Of a stretch of DNA of 64,000 nt, positions 53,047 through 61,245 are shown one piece after another. The translations under genes and the position numbers were made by a program. The notes below the pieces were generated by a model, which was given only the letters and a program-made list of their open reading frames with translations, did not search any database and was not told the origin of the DNA. Positions within the stretch are counted from its first letter, which is position 1; each line of letters starts with the position of its first letter. The stretch spans positions 1-64,000 of the forward strand of contig JAUXTT010000008.1 in NCBI GenBank assembly GCA_030684395.1, in the 5' to 3' direction. This DNA comes from Bacteroidota bacterium. Its GTDB lineage: Bacteria; Bacteroidota; Bacteroidia; B-17B0; Aurantibacillaceae.

Positions 53047-53589
53047 ATGAGCATCAAACAAGATCTTTCCTCCTTCAATAATTCATGGTACAAACCCGGT
53101 GCAGGTTCATTAAAACGTTTTTTATGGTATTACACCAATGCATGTTGGTTTCGTTCCTCCTTCCCTATCAATGGTTTTAAAATATTTCTATTGCGTTTGT
53201 TCGGAGCTAAAGTTGGAAATGGTGTTGTCATAAAACCTCATGTAAATATTAAATATCCATGGAGATTATCTATAGGAAATTATGTGTGGATAGGTGAAGA
53301 AGTGTGGATAGATAACCTGGCTGATGTAGTTATAGAAGACAATGTCTGTTTATCGCAAGGAGCATTTTTATTGTGCGGGAACCACGACTATAAAAAAACA
53401 ACATTCGATCTTATTATTGGGAACATCACGCTTAAGCAAGGTTCGTGGATAGGAGCAAAATCTGTTGTTTGCCCCGGTGTTACCGTAAATGAGAATGCAG
53501 TCTTAACTGTTGGATCAGTTGCCTCACAAAATCTTCCTGCTGATAGTATTTGTAAGGGAAGTCCGGCTGTTGTGGTGAAAGAGAGATGA
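53047..53589 (+). CDS. WcaF-like colanic-acid-type acetyltransferase
   Basis: 180 aa. The N-terminal FNNSWYKPGAGSLKRFLWYYTNACWF with a short membrane-adhering helix is typical of WcaF. It is followed by hexapeptide repeats (GAKVGNGVVIKPHVNIKYPWRLSIGNYVW, IGEEVWIDNLADVVIEDNV, WIGAKSVVCPGVTV) and the catalytic His in LLCGNHDY. It acetylates a sugar of a surface glycan, probably on lipid-linked intermediates made by the upstream GT2. Confidence 0.86.
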   Translation: MSIKQDLSSFNNSWYKPGAGSLKRFLWYYTNACWFRSSFPINGFKIFLLRLFGAKVGNGVVIKPHVNIKYPWRLSIGNYVWIGEEVWIDNLADVVIEDNVCLSQGAFLLCGNHDYKKTTFDLIIGNITLKQGSWIGAKSVVCPGVTVNENAVLTVGSVASQNLPADSICKGSPAVVVKER

Positions 53590-53745
53590 TTTTCAACACA
53601 GAGTTACAGAGAACCCGCCAAGGCGGAAGAGTTGCACAGAGAATCGAACCTTAACCTTATATGTTCTTAAATGCCTTATATGGTTCAAAAAAACCTTCGT
53701 GAACTTTGTGTCAAACTTTGAGCCCTTTGTGGTTAAATTGGATCT
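53590..53745 (-). repeat. CACAAAG/CACAGAG composite repeat, copy 2
   Basis: Read on the minus strand: TTTAACCACAAAGGGCTCAAAG, CACAAAG, TTTTGAACCATATAAGGCATTTAAG, then a small hairpin CCGCC-tt-GGCGG (53615-53626), ending CTCTGTGTTGAAAA. This is the same composite as 29472-29680, inverted. Confidence 0.75.
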
Positions 53746-55178
53746 CAATCAAAAAACTCATCCGTAAACCCGATCAAATAAACTTTCTGAGTAGCACGTG
53801 TAACTGCAGTATACAACCATCTGAAGTAATCTTCATTCAGCATTTCTTTGGTGAAATAGCCCTGATCTATAAACACACAATCCCATTGCCCGCCCTGTGC
53901 TTTATGGCAGGTAATAGCATAACTGAATTTAACCTGTAATGCGTTGTAGTATGGACTTTGCTTAAGCATTGCAAACAATTTACTTTTCGAAGGTTGTTCT
54001 CCAAAATCGGCCATCACGTTTTCAAACAAAGTACGTTGTTGTTCCTGTGTAAGAGCCGGGGCTTCCGAATCCAATGTATCTAAAAGTAATGTAACTTCCA
54101 GTGTGGTATCTTCTTCTACATCACTTAATCTTACAATTGCATCTACAAATCGGAAACCATAGATATCACGATACTTCATTAAGCGTTGTACTTCCAGATT
54201 TTCACCATTAGCTATAAAATCAGTTTTCTTGTTTCCTTCCGTCCAGAAATAATTATTCTTTACCACCATCAAGAGATCGCCCGCAGAGATCTCATTTTCC
54301 TGCCACTTTACTTTATAACGAATTTGTTTATTGAACCCGTTTGCTCGTTTATTGCTTCTGGTAATAATTAATACATTCTCAAAACCATATTTGCTGTATG
54401 CTCCGTTCAACGTGTCTTCCAAATCGTAACCATCAACTCTTACAACATCTGCAGTTGGATGAAATTTTGGAAAACTCTTATTATTCGTCAATAATTGAAC
54501 ACGTAAATTAGTTGCATTAAAAAGGATTCCTGATTCTTCCGCCTGCCTTACCACATTTTTAAGATCATGCTCTAAAATGGTGAGTGAGAAATTTCTTTCC
54601 AAATGTTCCTTACTCAAAGCCGGGCTGAAAGAACTTCCAACCGGAGGCAACTGAGCTGTATCACCGGTAAAGATGAGTTTGCAATTCTCTCCCGAAAAAA
54701 CATATTCCAACAGGTCGTTCAATAAATTATTATCGCCACCCCGATAGCTATCGGGGTCACTTTTGCTACGTGTATCTGCTATCATAGAAGCCTCATCCAC
54801 AATAAAAATGGTGTTCTTATGATTGTTTGTTGCTAACGAAAAATAAACTCTTCCTTCATTGGAAGGCAATTTCTGATATATTTTACGGTGAATAGTTTGA
54901 GCGTGCCTTTGTGAGTAATTACTAATAACCTTGGCGGCACGACCGGTTGGAGCTAATAATTCACTTTTCATTTTAAAAGAAGGAAGAACTCTGCTCAAAG
55001 CTCCCAATAGAGTAGTTTTACCCGTTCCGGCATAACCTCTCAAAATAAAGGCTTCACGGTAATTATCCGAACAACAAAAGCGCGACAACTTATCTATGGC
55101 TCCAGACTGGTCAATAGTAGGTTCTACCGCAAATTGCTGCAGAAAAGCACTTTTGAAAATAGATAGTTTATCAGACAT
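53745..55178 (-). CDS. RecD-like AAA ATPase / helicase
   Basis: 477 aa from the ATG at 55178; an extra 14 residues upstream to 55220 overlap the promoter. Walker A GYAGTGKTT (48-56), motif Ia APTGRAAKVIS, Walker B IFIVDEASM (126-132), motif III FTGDTAQLPPVGSSFSP, and C-terminal UvrD_C_2 motif AITCHKAQGGQWDCVFID with YTAVTRATQKVYLIGF. It is likely a short RecD2-type helicase for DNA repair. Residues 141-148 (DPDSYRGG) are encoded by an 18-bp perfect palindrome (54739-54756) and look like an in-frame insertion. Confidence 0.88.
   Translation of the reverse strand: MSDKLSIFKSAFLQQFAVEPTIDQSGAIDKLSRFCCSDNYREAFILRGYAGTGKTTLLGALSRVLPSFKMKSELLAPTGRAAKVISNYSQRHAQTIHRKIYQKLPSNEGRVYFSLATNNHKNTIFIVDEASMIADTRSKSDPDSYRGGDNNLLNDLLEYVFSGENCKLIFTGDTAQLPPVGSSFSPALSKEHLERNFSLTILEHDLKNVVRQAEESGILFNATNLRVQLLTNNKSFPKFHPTADVVRVDGYDLEDTLNGAYSKYGFENVLIITRSNKRANGFNKQIRYKVKWQENEISAGDLLMVVKNNYFWTEGNKKTDFIANGENLEVQRLMKYRDIYGFRFVDAIVRLSDVEEDTTLEVTLLLDTLDSEAPALTQEQQRTLFENVMADFGEQPSKSKLFAMLKQSPYYNALQVKFSYAITCHKAQGGQWDCVFIDQGYFTKEMLNEDYFRWLYTAVTRATQKVYLIGFTDEFFD
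54739..54756. repeat. perfect 18-bp palindrome inside the RecD-like gene
   Basis: CCCCGATAGC-TATCGGGG with full dyad symmetry. It encodes PDSYRGG between Walker B and motif III. Confidence 0.75.
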
Positions 55179-55183
55179 CCTTA

Positions 55184-55207
55184 CAAAAGTAAAAAATACT
55201 ACCTTTG
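55184..55207. promoter_or_regulatory. back-to-back -7 boxes of recD-like and DUF3822 genes
   Basis: The minus strand has TACTTTTG (55184-55191) 5 nt before the helicase ATG at 55178. The plus strand has TACCTTTG (55200-55207) 7 nt before the ATG at 55215. The two divergent promoters share one short spacer and would compete. Confidence 0.5.
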
Positions 55208-55214
55208 AGCTGCT

Positions 55215-56090
55215 ATGCAAAAAGTGGGAAAAAATACTATAGCTGTTAAATTTTCATGGGAGACGAAGGGATTAAAACCTGCAGACCTTGAAAAAAGCAG
55301 TTTGTGTCTGGAATTGGGAAATGATTTTCTCAATTACGCTATTTTTTCGGCCAATAAAGAACCACTGATTTTAAAAAGTTTACAAAGCAAACAATTTGGT
55401 GCGATAAAAAGCATCGATTCCTTTATTGAGCAAGACGAATTATTGGCACACACCTTTCAAAAAGTTTTTATCTCTCTTCAAAATGTATCTTATACATTAG
55501 TGCCAAAAGCATTTTACAAAGAAGAAGAAAAAGATACTTTCATCCGATTTAATTCAGGTGCAAAAAAAGATGCACTTGTTTTTGCAGATGACATCAAACG
55601 CATAGAAGCCAAACTGGTTTATGCAATTGCTCCCGCATTAAAGAAAAGCATCGACAAACATTTTCCAAATCATCATACAAAAGCAGCAGTTAGTTTAATT
55701 ATTGAAACTGCTCTTTTAGAAAAAGGGAACCCGCCTGCCGGACGTGCAGGAACAGAAATAGCTTATCTTAACTTCAAAAAAGATTCGGTAGATCTTGTTC
55801 TTTGTAATGAGAAGCCTGTTTTTTGTAATAGTTTTTCTGTTATTTCTCCGGAAGATCTTTTGTATTTTGTATTGGCTGCATTTGAGCAAAACAATTTTAA
55901 CCCTGCTTCAGCACAGCTTGTAGTTACAGGAGAAACAGAAACCAACTCTCTTTGGATCAAATTGCTGAAGAAATACATTAAACATATTTCTTTTGCCGTG
56001 ATCGACAAACAGTTTAAGAAGCCTTTGGAGATTCCCAATATGCCGGCTCATTATTATTTTCATTTACTAAACCTGATCCATTGCGAATAA
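55215..56090 (+). CDS. DUF3822 family protein
   Basis: 291 aa. The actin/hexokinase-like segments SLCLELGNDFLNYAIFSA, FQKVFISLQNVSYTLVPKAFY and IAYLNFKKDSVDLVLCNE resemble FtsA-type ATPase subdomains, as in DUF3822. Its function is unknown, but it is widely found next to rsmD in Bacteroidota, as here (the rsmD start overlaps the stop by 10 bp). Residues 173-179 (PPAGRAG) are encoded by a CCTGC..GCAGG palindrome (55734-55750) and appear to be an inserted loop. Confidence 0.82.
   Translation: MQKVGKNTIAVKFSWETKGLKPADLEKSSLCLELGNDFLNYAIFSANKEPLILKSLQSKQFGAIKSIDSFIEQDELLAHTFQKVFISLQNVSYTLVPKAFYKEEEKDTFIRFNSGAKKDALVFADDIKRIEAKLVYAIAPALKKSIDKHFPNHHTKAAVSLIIETALLEKGNPPAGRAGTEIAYLNFKKDSVDLVLCNEKPVFCNSFSVISPEDLLYFVLAAFEQNNFNPASAQLVVTGETETNSLWIKLLKKYIKHISFAVIDKQFKKPLEIPNMPAHYYFHLLNLIHCE
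55734..55750. repeat. CCTGC..GCAGG palindrome inserted in the DUF3822 gene
   Basis: 5-bp arms with a 7-nt loop inside the coding sequence, preserving the reading frame. It belongs to the CCTGCC family (7571, 35131). Confidence 0.6.
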
Positions 56091-56611
56091 TAAGCGGTAC
56101 ACATAAAGGAAGAACCATTAAAGTAGCTCCGGGACTTCCGGTTAGGCCAACTACCGACTTTGCAAAAGAAGCACTATTTAACATCCTGAACAACCGGGTT
56201 GATTACGAAGGCTTACAGGTTCTCGATTTGTTTTGCGGAACAGGTAATATTAGTTTTGAGTTTGCATCCAGAGGCGCAAAGGTTACAGGAGTTGATATGC
56301 ATTTTAAATGCGTTAGCTTTGTTCAGAGTGAAGCTCAAAAATTGAAACTCGATTCGATAAGCGTTATAAAAGCGGATGTATTTAAATTCGTATCTCAAAA
56401 AGGAAAAGGCTACGATCTTGTGTTTGCCGATCCTCCTTATGATACTGATCAATATCCTAACTTACACAAAAGCATTATTGAGAACGGATTTTTAAATGAA
56501 GGTGGTTTGCTGATTATCGAACATTCCAAAAAAACAAACTTTGAGGGAGCTGAACTTTTTACAGAAACCCGCGAATATGGAAATGTGAATTTTAGTTTTT
56601 TTCATATGTAG
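56081..56611 (+). CDS. rsmD: 16S rRNA (guanine(966)-N(2))-methyltransferase
   Basis: 176 aa. RIISGTHKGRTIKVAPGLPVRPTTDFAKEALFNIL is the RsmD start; SAM motif VLDLFCGTGNISFEFASRGA; catalytic VFADPPYD. It methylates G966 of 16S rRNA. The start codon is TTG, overlapping the DUF3822 stop by 10 bp. Full length. Confidence 0.
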   Translation: MRIISGTHKGRTIKVAPGLPVRPTTDFAKEALFNILNNRVDYEGLQVLDLFCGTGNISFEFASRGAKVTGVDMHFKCVSFVQSEAQKLKLDSISVIKADVFKFVSQKGKGYDLVFADPPYDTDQYPNLHKSIIENGFLNEGGLLIIEHSKKTNFEGAELFTETREYGNVNFSFFHM

Positions 56612-56677
56612 TTTTTATTTTTTTATTGTCATATGTTATACACCATGTATCTCATTCGTGTTTGAACGACAAGGTAC

Positions 56678-57268
56678 ATGGCTATTTCAAAAGTAAAATC
56701 ATCCAACATGTCATTCATCACCAAAATAGCTGCTGTTTGTGCTCTTAGCAGAGAAGCGCAGGAATTCATTCAGACCCACACTAAAACATTTGAATTCAAA
56801 AAAGGTGAACTGGTTTTAGAATCGGGAAACCCATGTGAATTTATCTACTCTATCACTAAAGGGATGATGCGCGGATACTATTTCAACGAAGCAAAAGAGA
56901 TCACGAATTGGATCGCTAACGAAGAAGATTTCGGGACTTCATTCTATTCGTTTATTTCACAGCAAAACAGTTACGAAACAATTGAAGCATTAGAGAATAC
57001 AATAACCGAAGCTTTAAGTAAAAAAGATCTGGATACATTATACCGTAATTTTCCGGAAACAGAACAAGCGGGAAGGCTGCTTTTAGAAAATTACTATTTA
57101 CGACTGGAAGAACGAGTGATCTATATTCAATTCAAAACTGCAAAAGAACGTTACGATCATTTTTACGAAACACGAAGAGATATTTTGAAGCGCGCACCTT
57201 TAGGATGTATAGCTTCTTATTTGGGAATTACCCAGGAAACATTGAGCAGAATCCGCGCCGAGAGGTAA
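56678..57268 (+). CDS. Crp/Fnr family transcriptional regulator
   Basis: 196 aa. N-terminal cyclic-nucleotide-binding-like domain (about 20-125; KTFEFKKGELVLESGNPCEFIY, MRGYYFNEAKEI) and C-terminal winged helix (about 155-196; DILKRAPLGCIASYLGITQETLSRIR). The cysteine set of Fnr is absent, so oxygen sensing by an Fe-S cluster is unlikely. The ligand is unknown. A second in-frame ATG at 56708 is possible. A perfect palindrome lies 117 nt downstream of its stop, in front of the T9SS gene (57385-57399). Confidence 0.86.
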   Translation: MAISKVKSSNMSFITKIAAVCALSREAQEFIQTHTKTFEFKKGELVLESGNPCEFIYSITKGMMRGYYFNEAKEITNWIANEEDFGTSFYSFISQQNSYETIEALENTITEALSKKDLDTLYRNFPETEQAGRLLLENYYLRLEERVIYIQFKTAKERYDHFYETRRDILKRAPLGCIASYLGITQETLSRIRAER

Positions 57269-57384
57269 TCTCTTTATGCTCTTTTAAAAGAAGCTCTATT
57301 TCAGTTACCGGGGTTCCGGATTTTTCCTCATACAAAAAACTAAAAAATCTTACACCTGAAAGACGCATTACTTAATGCCGTTTT

Positions 57385-57399
57385 AATCACCTTGTGATT
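57385..57399. promoter_or_regulatory. possible operator AATCAC-ctt-GTGATT
   Basis: Perfect 6-bp inverted repeat with a 3-bp spacer, 32 nt before the ATG of the T9SS protein gene and downstream of the Crp/Fnr gene. The half-site GTGAT resembles a Crp-type half-site, though the spacing differs from the classical 6 bp. Confidence 0.35.
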
Positions 57400-57430
57400 G
57401 TAGTTCCTTTGTCATGTAAATAACAACATC

Positions 57431-59071
57431 ATGAAAAACTCAAACACATACACTCAGGCACCCCACTCTTTCACAAAATCTATTAAACTTTCAACTTCCC
57501 AGTATGTTGAAAAACTGACTTCAATAGAATCTATTGAAATAAGTGAATCAAAAGGCACTTCATCTGCATCTTTGCCATATAGTTATGTAGTGGTTTTATT
57601 CATTTTAATTTCAATGAGCTTGTGTTTAGGTTTAGCTGCCCAGCCTCCTATGGTTCGATTACAGATGTCGGGAGTAAATAATTCCCTCGACGAAACTATT
57701 CTCTATTATCAGGCTGGGGCAACGGATGGCTTCGACAATGATTTTGATGCTTATAAATTATCAGGGCCAAATCCCCATCCTTTAATTGCCCTGACTAACA
57801 ACTCAACTCAATTTCAAATCAATGGGGTTGAGCCGGTAATTGATTATCTTTCTATGCCGGTTTTAGCAACTACTCCAACTACCGGTACATTTACAATTTT
57901 TGCCACTGATTACGAAAATATACCTTCCGATGCTTCTGTTCAACTAATTGATCTCTATACCGGGGCGTCAGTTGATATTAGGACATCCGATTACACGTTT
58001 GTACTCGATGATTCTACCTCCTTTCCACGCTTTTCTCTTGATATATCAGCGCCCACAATAAATATAGTTTTAAACGTATTTCAACCCAATTGTTCAGGAA
58101 GTGCCGGTAAATGTGTTGCTGAAGCTATGGGTGCTGGCCCCTGGACTTATACATGGAAAGATTCAACAGGAACAGTGCTGAGAAACTCAACAAATATTAC
58201 CGGTGCCGATTCTTTAACGGTACTTTCTGCAGGAATCTTTTCAGTTGTAGTTACAGACGGGAATGGAACTGAATACGGACCTGAGTCGTTTACTATAAAT
58301 TCGTCGACTATACAAATGTCTGTTACTTCTTTTCAGCCGGGTTGCGCCTATAATGAAGGTAAATGTGTTGCCGAGGGTTTGGGGTTCGGACCCTGGAATT
58401 ATATCTGGAAAGATTCTTTAGGTAATATATTAAGAAACATGACAAACGTGTATGGAGCCGATTCTTTAACTGTTCTTTCAGCCGGAATTTTCTCAGTTGA
58501 AATTACAAACGAAGAAGGATGTGGATTCGAGTACTTTACAATAAACGCCCCGGGAATTACCCCTACAGCATCTTTTACTTCTGCAGATTCTATTTTGTTA
58601 GTAAATGGAGGGACATTTTTTGCAACAAACACCTCCATTAATGCGATAGACTATGTTTGGAATTATGGAGATGATGGTTCTTTTTCTTACGGCGCAACTC
58701 CAAATCATGTTTTCATAGATGAAGGTAATTATTCTGTTACTCTCATTGCAATTAATACTGCTTCGGGATGCTTTGATAGCACCTCAAAGGTTATAACAGT
58801 ATATAAAAACCAGTCAGAAGTTGGAATAGAGGAATTAACTTCTGAGAGTGTAAAATGGTGTACTCTTGGTAATAACCAATACATGGCTCTAAATGAAGGA
58901 AATGAGCAGTTTGATATTAACATGTATGATATTAACGGTAAAGCAATATTAAGTGAAATAAGCAGTAATGGAGTTATTCATTTCGATTTTAATCACCTTG
59001 GCAAAGGTGTTTATCTTATAAATTTTGCTACAAAAAAATCTTCGAAACGAATTAAATGTTTTGTGGAATAA
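57431..59071 (+). CDS. T9SS type A sorting-domain protein with two tandem repeats and a PKD domain
   Basis: 546 aa. The hydrophobic helix that should be the signal peptide is at residues 51-70 (SYVVVLFILISMSLCLGLAA), after an unusual 50-residue polar N-terminus. Two tandem 80-residue units, each with a PNC/PGC..GKCVAE..GPW.Y.WKDS..GADSLTVLSAGIFSV pattern, lie at about 216-294 and 300-375 (SprB-like repeats). A PKD domain follows at about 378-458 (YVWNYGDDGS) and a type A C-terminal sorting domain at about 465-546 (NMYDINGKAIL, LGKGVYLINF). A cell-surface or secreted protein, probably adhesive. Confidence 0.85.
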   Translation: MKNSNTYTQAPHSFTKSIKLSTSQYVEKLTSIESIEISESKGTSSASLPYSYVVVLFILISMSLCLGLAAQPPMVRLQMSGVNNSLDETILYYQAGATDGFDNDFDAYKLSGPNPHPLIALTNNSTQFQINGVEPVIDYLSMPVLATTPTTGTFTIFATDYENIPSDASVQLIDLYTGASVDIRTSDYTFVLDDSTSFPRFSLDISAPTINIVLNVFQPNCSGSAGKCVAEAMGAGPWTYTWKDSTGTVLRNSTNITGADSLTVLSAGIFSVVVTDGNGTEYGPESFTINSSTIQMSVTSFQPGCAYNEGKCVAEGLGFGPWNYIWKDSLGNILRNMTNVYGADSLTVLSAGIFSVEITNEEGCGFEYFTINAPGITPTASFTSADSILLVNGGTFFATNTSINAIDYVWNYGDDGSFSYGATPNHVFIDEGNYSVTLIAINTASGCFDSTSKVITVYKNQSEVGIEELTSESVKWCTLGNNQYMALNEGNEQFDINMYDINGKAILSEISSNGVIHFDFNHLGKGVYLINFATKKSSKRIKCFVE

Positions 59072-59256
59072 TAAACAAAAAATAAGAAAGCAGGGCTTGA
59101 TGGTGAAATTTTGTATCCCTAGTGACCATTATTGAATTTAATCCACATAAGCATACGTTTAACTATACTAAGAATATACTCCGAATACCGAATATAAAAA
59201 GATCGGTTTCAAATTCATTAAAGTACCAGAAGCGAAAAAAATTACTATCACAAAAA

Positions 59257-59286
59257 AGCCCGACTGCTCATCACAGTCGGGCTTTT
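59257..59286. terminator. bidirectional terminator
   Basis: Perfect 10-bp stem AGCCCGACTG/CAGTCGGGCT with a 7-nt loop, and A/T runs on both sides, between the convergent T9SS and histidine kinase genes. 59072-59256 otherwise shows no feature. Confidence 0.85.
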
Positions 59287-59313
59287 AGTTAATTCCAAGT
59301 TTCAACAATACAA

Positions 59314-60528
59314 TTATAAATTCTTTTTTAACAAAACGTAAAAAGTACTTCCTTCGTTTGGAGCTGACTCTACCCAAATTCTCCCATCATGATTTTCGGC
59401 AATACGTTTGCAGGTAGCAAGCCCTATGCCTGTTCCCTGATATCTTTCATTGCTATGTAACCTGCTAAACACTTCAAATATTTTTTCTGAGCCTTCTTTT
59501 GATATGCCAATTCCATTATCCTGAACACTGAGTTTCCAATACTCTTTTTCTTCAGTACACATAACATTAATTTTCGGTGGGGTTCCTATTTTCCTGAACT
59601 TAACAGCATTCTCCAACAAATTTTGGAGCAGTCGCGTTATGTCGGATTTAACAGCATATATCCTGGATATAGTTTCTGAATAAGTAATCATAACATTATT
59701 TTCCCTGAGTTTTTGCTCCATACTTAGTTTCACATCATCAAGTATATCCGCAACGCTAAACCACTCTTTAACCTGTTGCTTTTTCCCATAAAGTGAAAAC
59801 TCCAAAAGATCAGCAACCAATTTATTCATCCGGTCGCTTTCCTTCACAATTTTTATCATATATTGTTTTATGTCTTCTTCACTACCTGATTTTAATTGAA
59901 GGTTCAATAAACCTATGAGGGCCGAAATGTTTTTTACCGGTCCACGTAAATCATGTGATATTGCATAAGAAAACCTTTCCAACTCTTCATATCTGGTCTC
60001 GATCCTATTTCGGTTTGATAATAATTCATGGTTAATTTTACTTAATTCAAGAAGTTTCATTACTTGCTTAGCCAACACTTTTAAGGCATTCAATTGATAA
60101 GGCGCCAGTTCTCTTTGTTGAACATCAAGAACACAAATGGATCCCAACATATAACCATCAGGGCTTACTAAAGGAACTCCTGCATAAAATGCTATTTTCG
60201 GCCCGTTTTTAACAATGGGGTTTTCTGAAAATCTTGCATCTTTGGCACAATCCGGAACTATTACTAAATCTTTATTCCCAAGCAAGTGAACGCAAAAAGA
60301 AGAAGAGAGAGGAATATTGTTTAATTTTAACTCCGAACCAACCTGAGATTTAATCCACTGCCTCTTCTCATCTATTAACGTTATAGCTGCTAATTTTGTT
60401 TGGCAAATTTCTGCCGCCAGTTGTGCTATATCGTCATAAGCTTCTTCCGGGGGTGAATCCAATATTTGATATTCTCTAAGAATATTTACTCTTTTATTTT
60501 CATCCAAGAGTTCTTTAATATTTTCCAT
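59314..60528 (-). CDS. GAF-domain sensor histidine kinase
   Basis: 404 aa, no membrane helices, so a cytoplasmic sensor. GAF domain about 25-155 (AAITLIDEKRQWIKSQVG, SSFCVHLL, GVPLVSPDGYMLGSICVLD). HisKA box RFSYAISHDLRGPVKN with phospho-accepting His192. HATPase_c at about 275-404: N box NLLENAVKF, G1 DNGIGISKEG, G2 GTGIGLATCKRI. The signal sensed by GAF is unknown. The degenerate receiver gene 200 bp upstream on the same strand and the receiver at the window edge are possible partners. Confidence 0.9.
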   Translation of the reverse strand: MENIKELLDENKRVNILREYQILDSPPEEAYDDIAQLAAEICQTKLAAITLIDEKRQWIKSQVGSELKLNNIPLSSSFCVHLLGNKDLVIVPDCAKDARFSENPIVKNGPKIAFYAGVPLVSPDGYMLGSICVLDVQQRELAPYQLNALKVLAKQVMKLLELSKINHELLSNRNRIETRYEELERFSYAISHDLRGPVKNISALIGLLNLQLKSGSEEDIKQYMIKIVKESDRMNKLVADLLEFSLYGKKQQVKEWFSVADILDDVKLSMEQKLRENNVMITYSETISRIYAVKSDITRLLQNLLENAVKFRKIGTPPKINVMCTEEKEYWKLSVQDNGIGISKEGSEKIFEVFSRLHSNERYQGTGIGLATCKRIAENHDGRIWVESAPNEGSTFYVLLKKNL

Positions 60529-60733
60529 TATTTTAAGTTCTAATTATCAACTATGTGCATAAAGGCTCACGCAAAGAATTCAGGTCTTATAAGTAATTAA
60601 AATTACAGGCATTTAATTTTGTAGCTAGCAAAATTAATTATTTTATCTAATATACTGAGTAAATGAGGAGTATGAATAAAATCATCAGAATCTCCCTTAA
60701 AAGCCATGCAGACATTAAGCTGAACCCTATATC
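60529..60733. other. intergenic spacer
   Basis: A/T-rich spacer between the kinase and degenerate receiver genes; no convincing signal. Confidence 0.3.
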
Positions 60734-61126
60734 CTAATCTCGTACTATTTCCTCACGTCTCGAAATTAAACATTCAATAATATAATTAACCAAATCAACC
60801 GTATTATAAGGTTTGGGAAATCTAATAAAGGTATCCTGATCCCTATTCAAAATAAGAGTGTCGGCTGTTCGGTTTTTTAAACCATTCGCCATTGTTTCAT
60901 TTATAGATTGGAGAACCCTGTTTCCTTCTTTAGTGAGGGTTTTCACTTCTTTTGTATAACTTCTCATCAAAACACCCGGACTCGCAATTACAACACCCGA
61001 TTTTTTGTTGTTCAATGCCATAACAATATCTTCAATTGTTTTGCCAAATACAACATTCCAACCTTGTTTCTGAAGTTGTTTTTGCAAATCGTATCCTACA
61101 ACCAGCTGATCTTCTATAATAACCAT
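60734..61126 (-). CDS. receiver-like protein lacking the phospho-acceptor Asp
   Basis: 130 aa from the ATG at 61126; a TTG at 61150 would add 8 residues. The acidic pocket is kept (VIIEDQ, Glu5-Asp6) and so is the late Lys (RFPKPYN, Lys105-Pro). The strand that normally ends in the phospho-acceptor Asp reads KKSGVVIASPGVL, so that Asp is Ala/Ser. It is therefore a pseudo-receiver, probably acting by protein contact rather than phosphorylation. It is encoded near a GAF histidine kinase. Confidence 0.7.
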   Translation of the reverse strand: MVIIEDQLVVGYDLQKQLQKQGWNVVFGKTIEDIVMALNNKKSGVVIASPGVLMRSYTKEVKTLTKEGNRVLQSINETMANGLKNRTADTLILNRDQDTFIRFPKPYNTVDLVNYIIECLISRREEIVRD

Positions 61127-61245
61127 CTTACTTTTGATTGTTTTATTCAATTCTATGAGTGACTAACCTTCTACTTATCTGATTCTATTGCAAAGTAAGC
61201 TAAGCCAACTCTATATTTTATAGCAACAAACACTGTCGGTTTACT

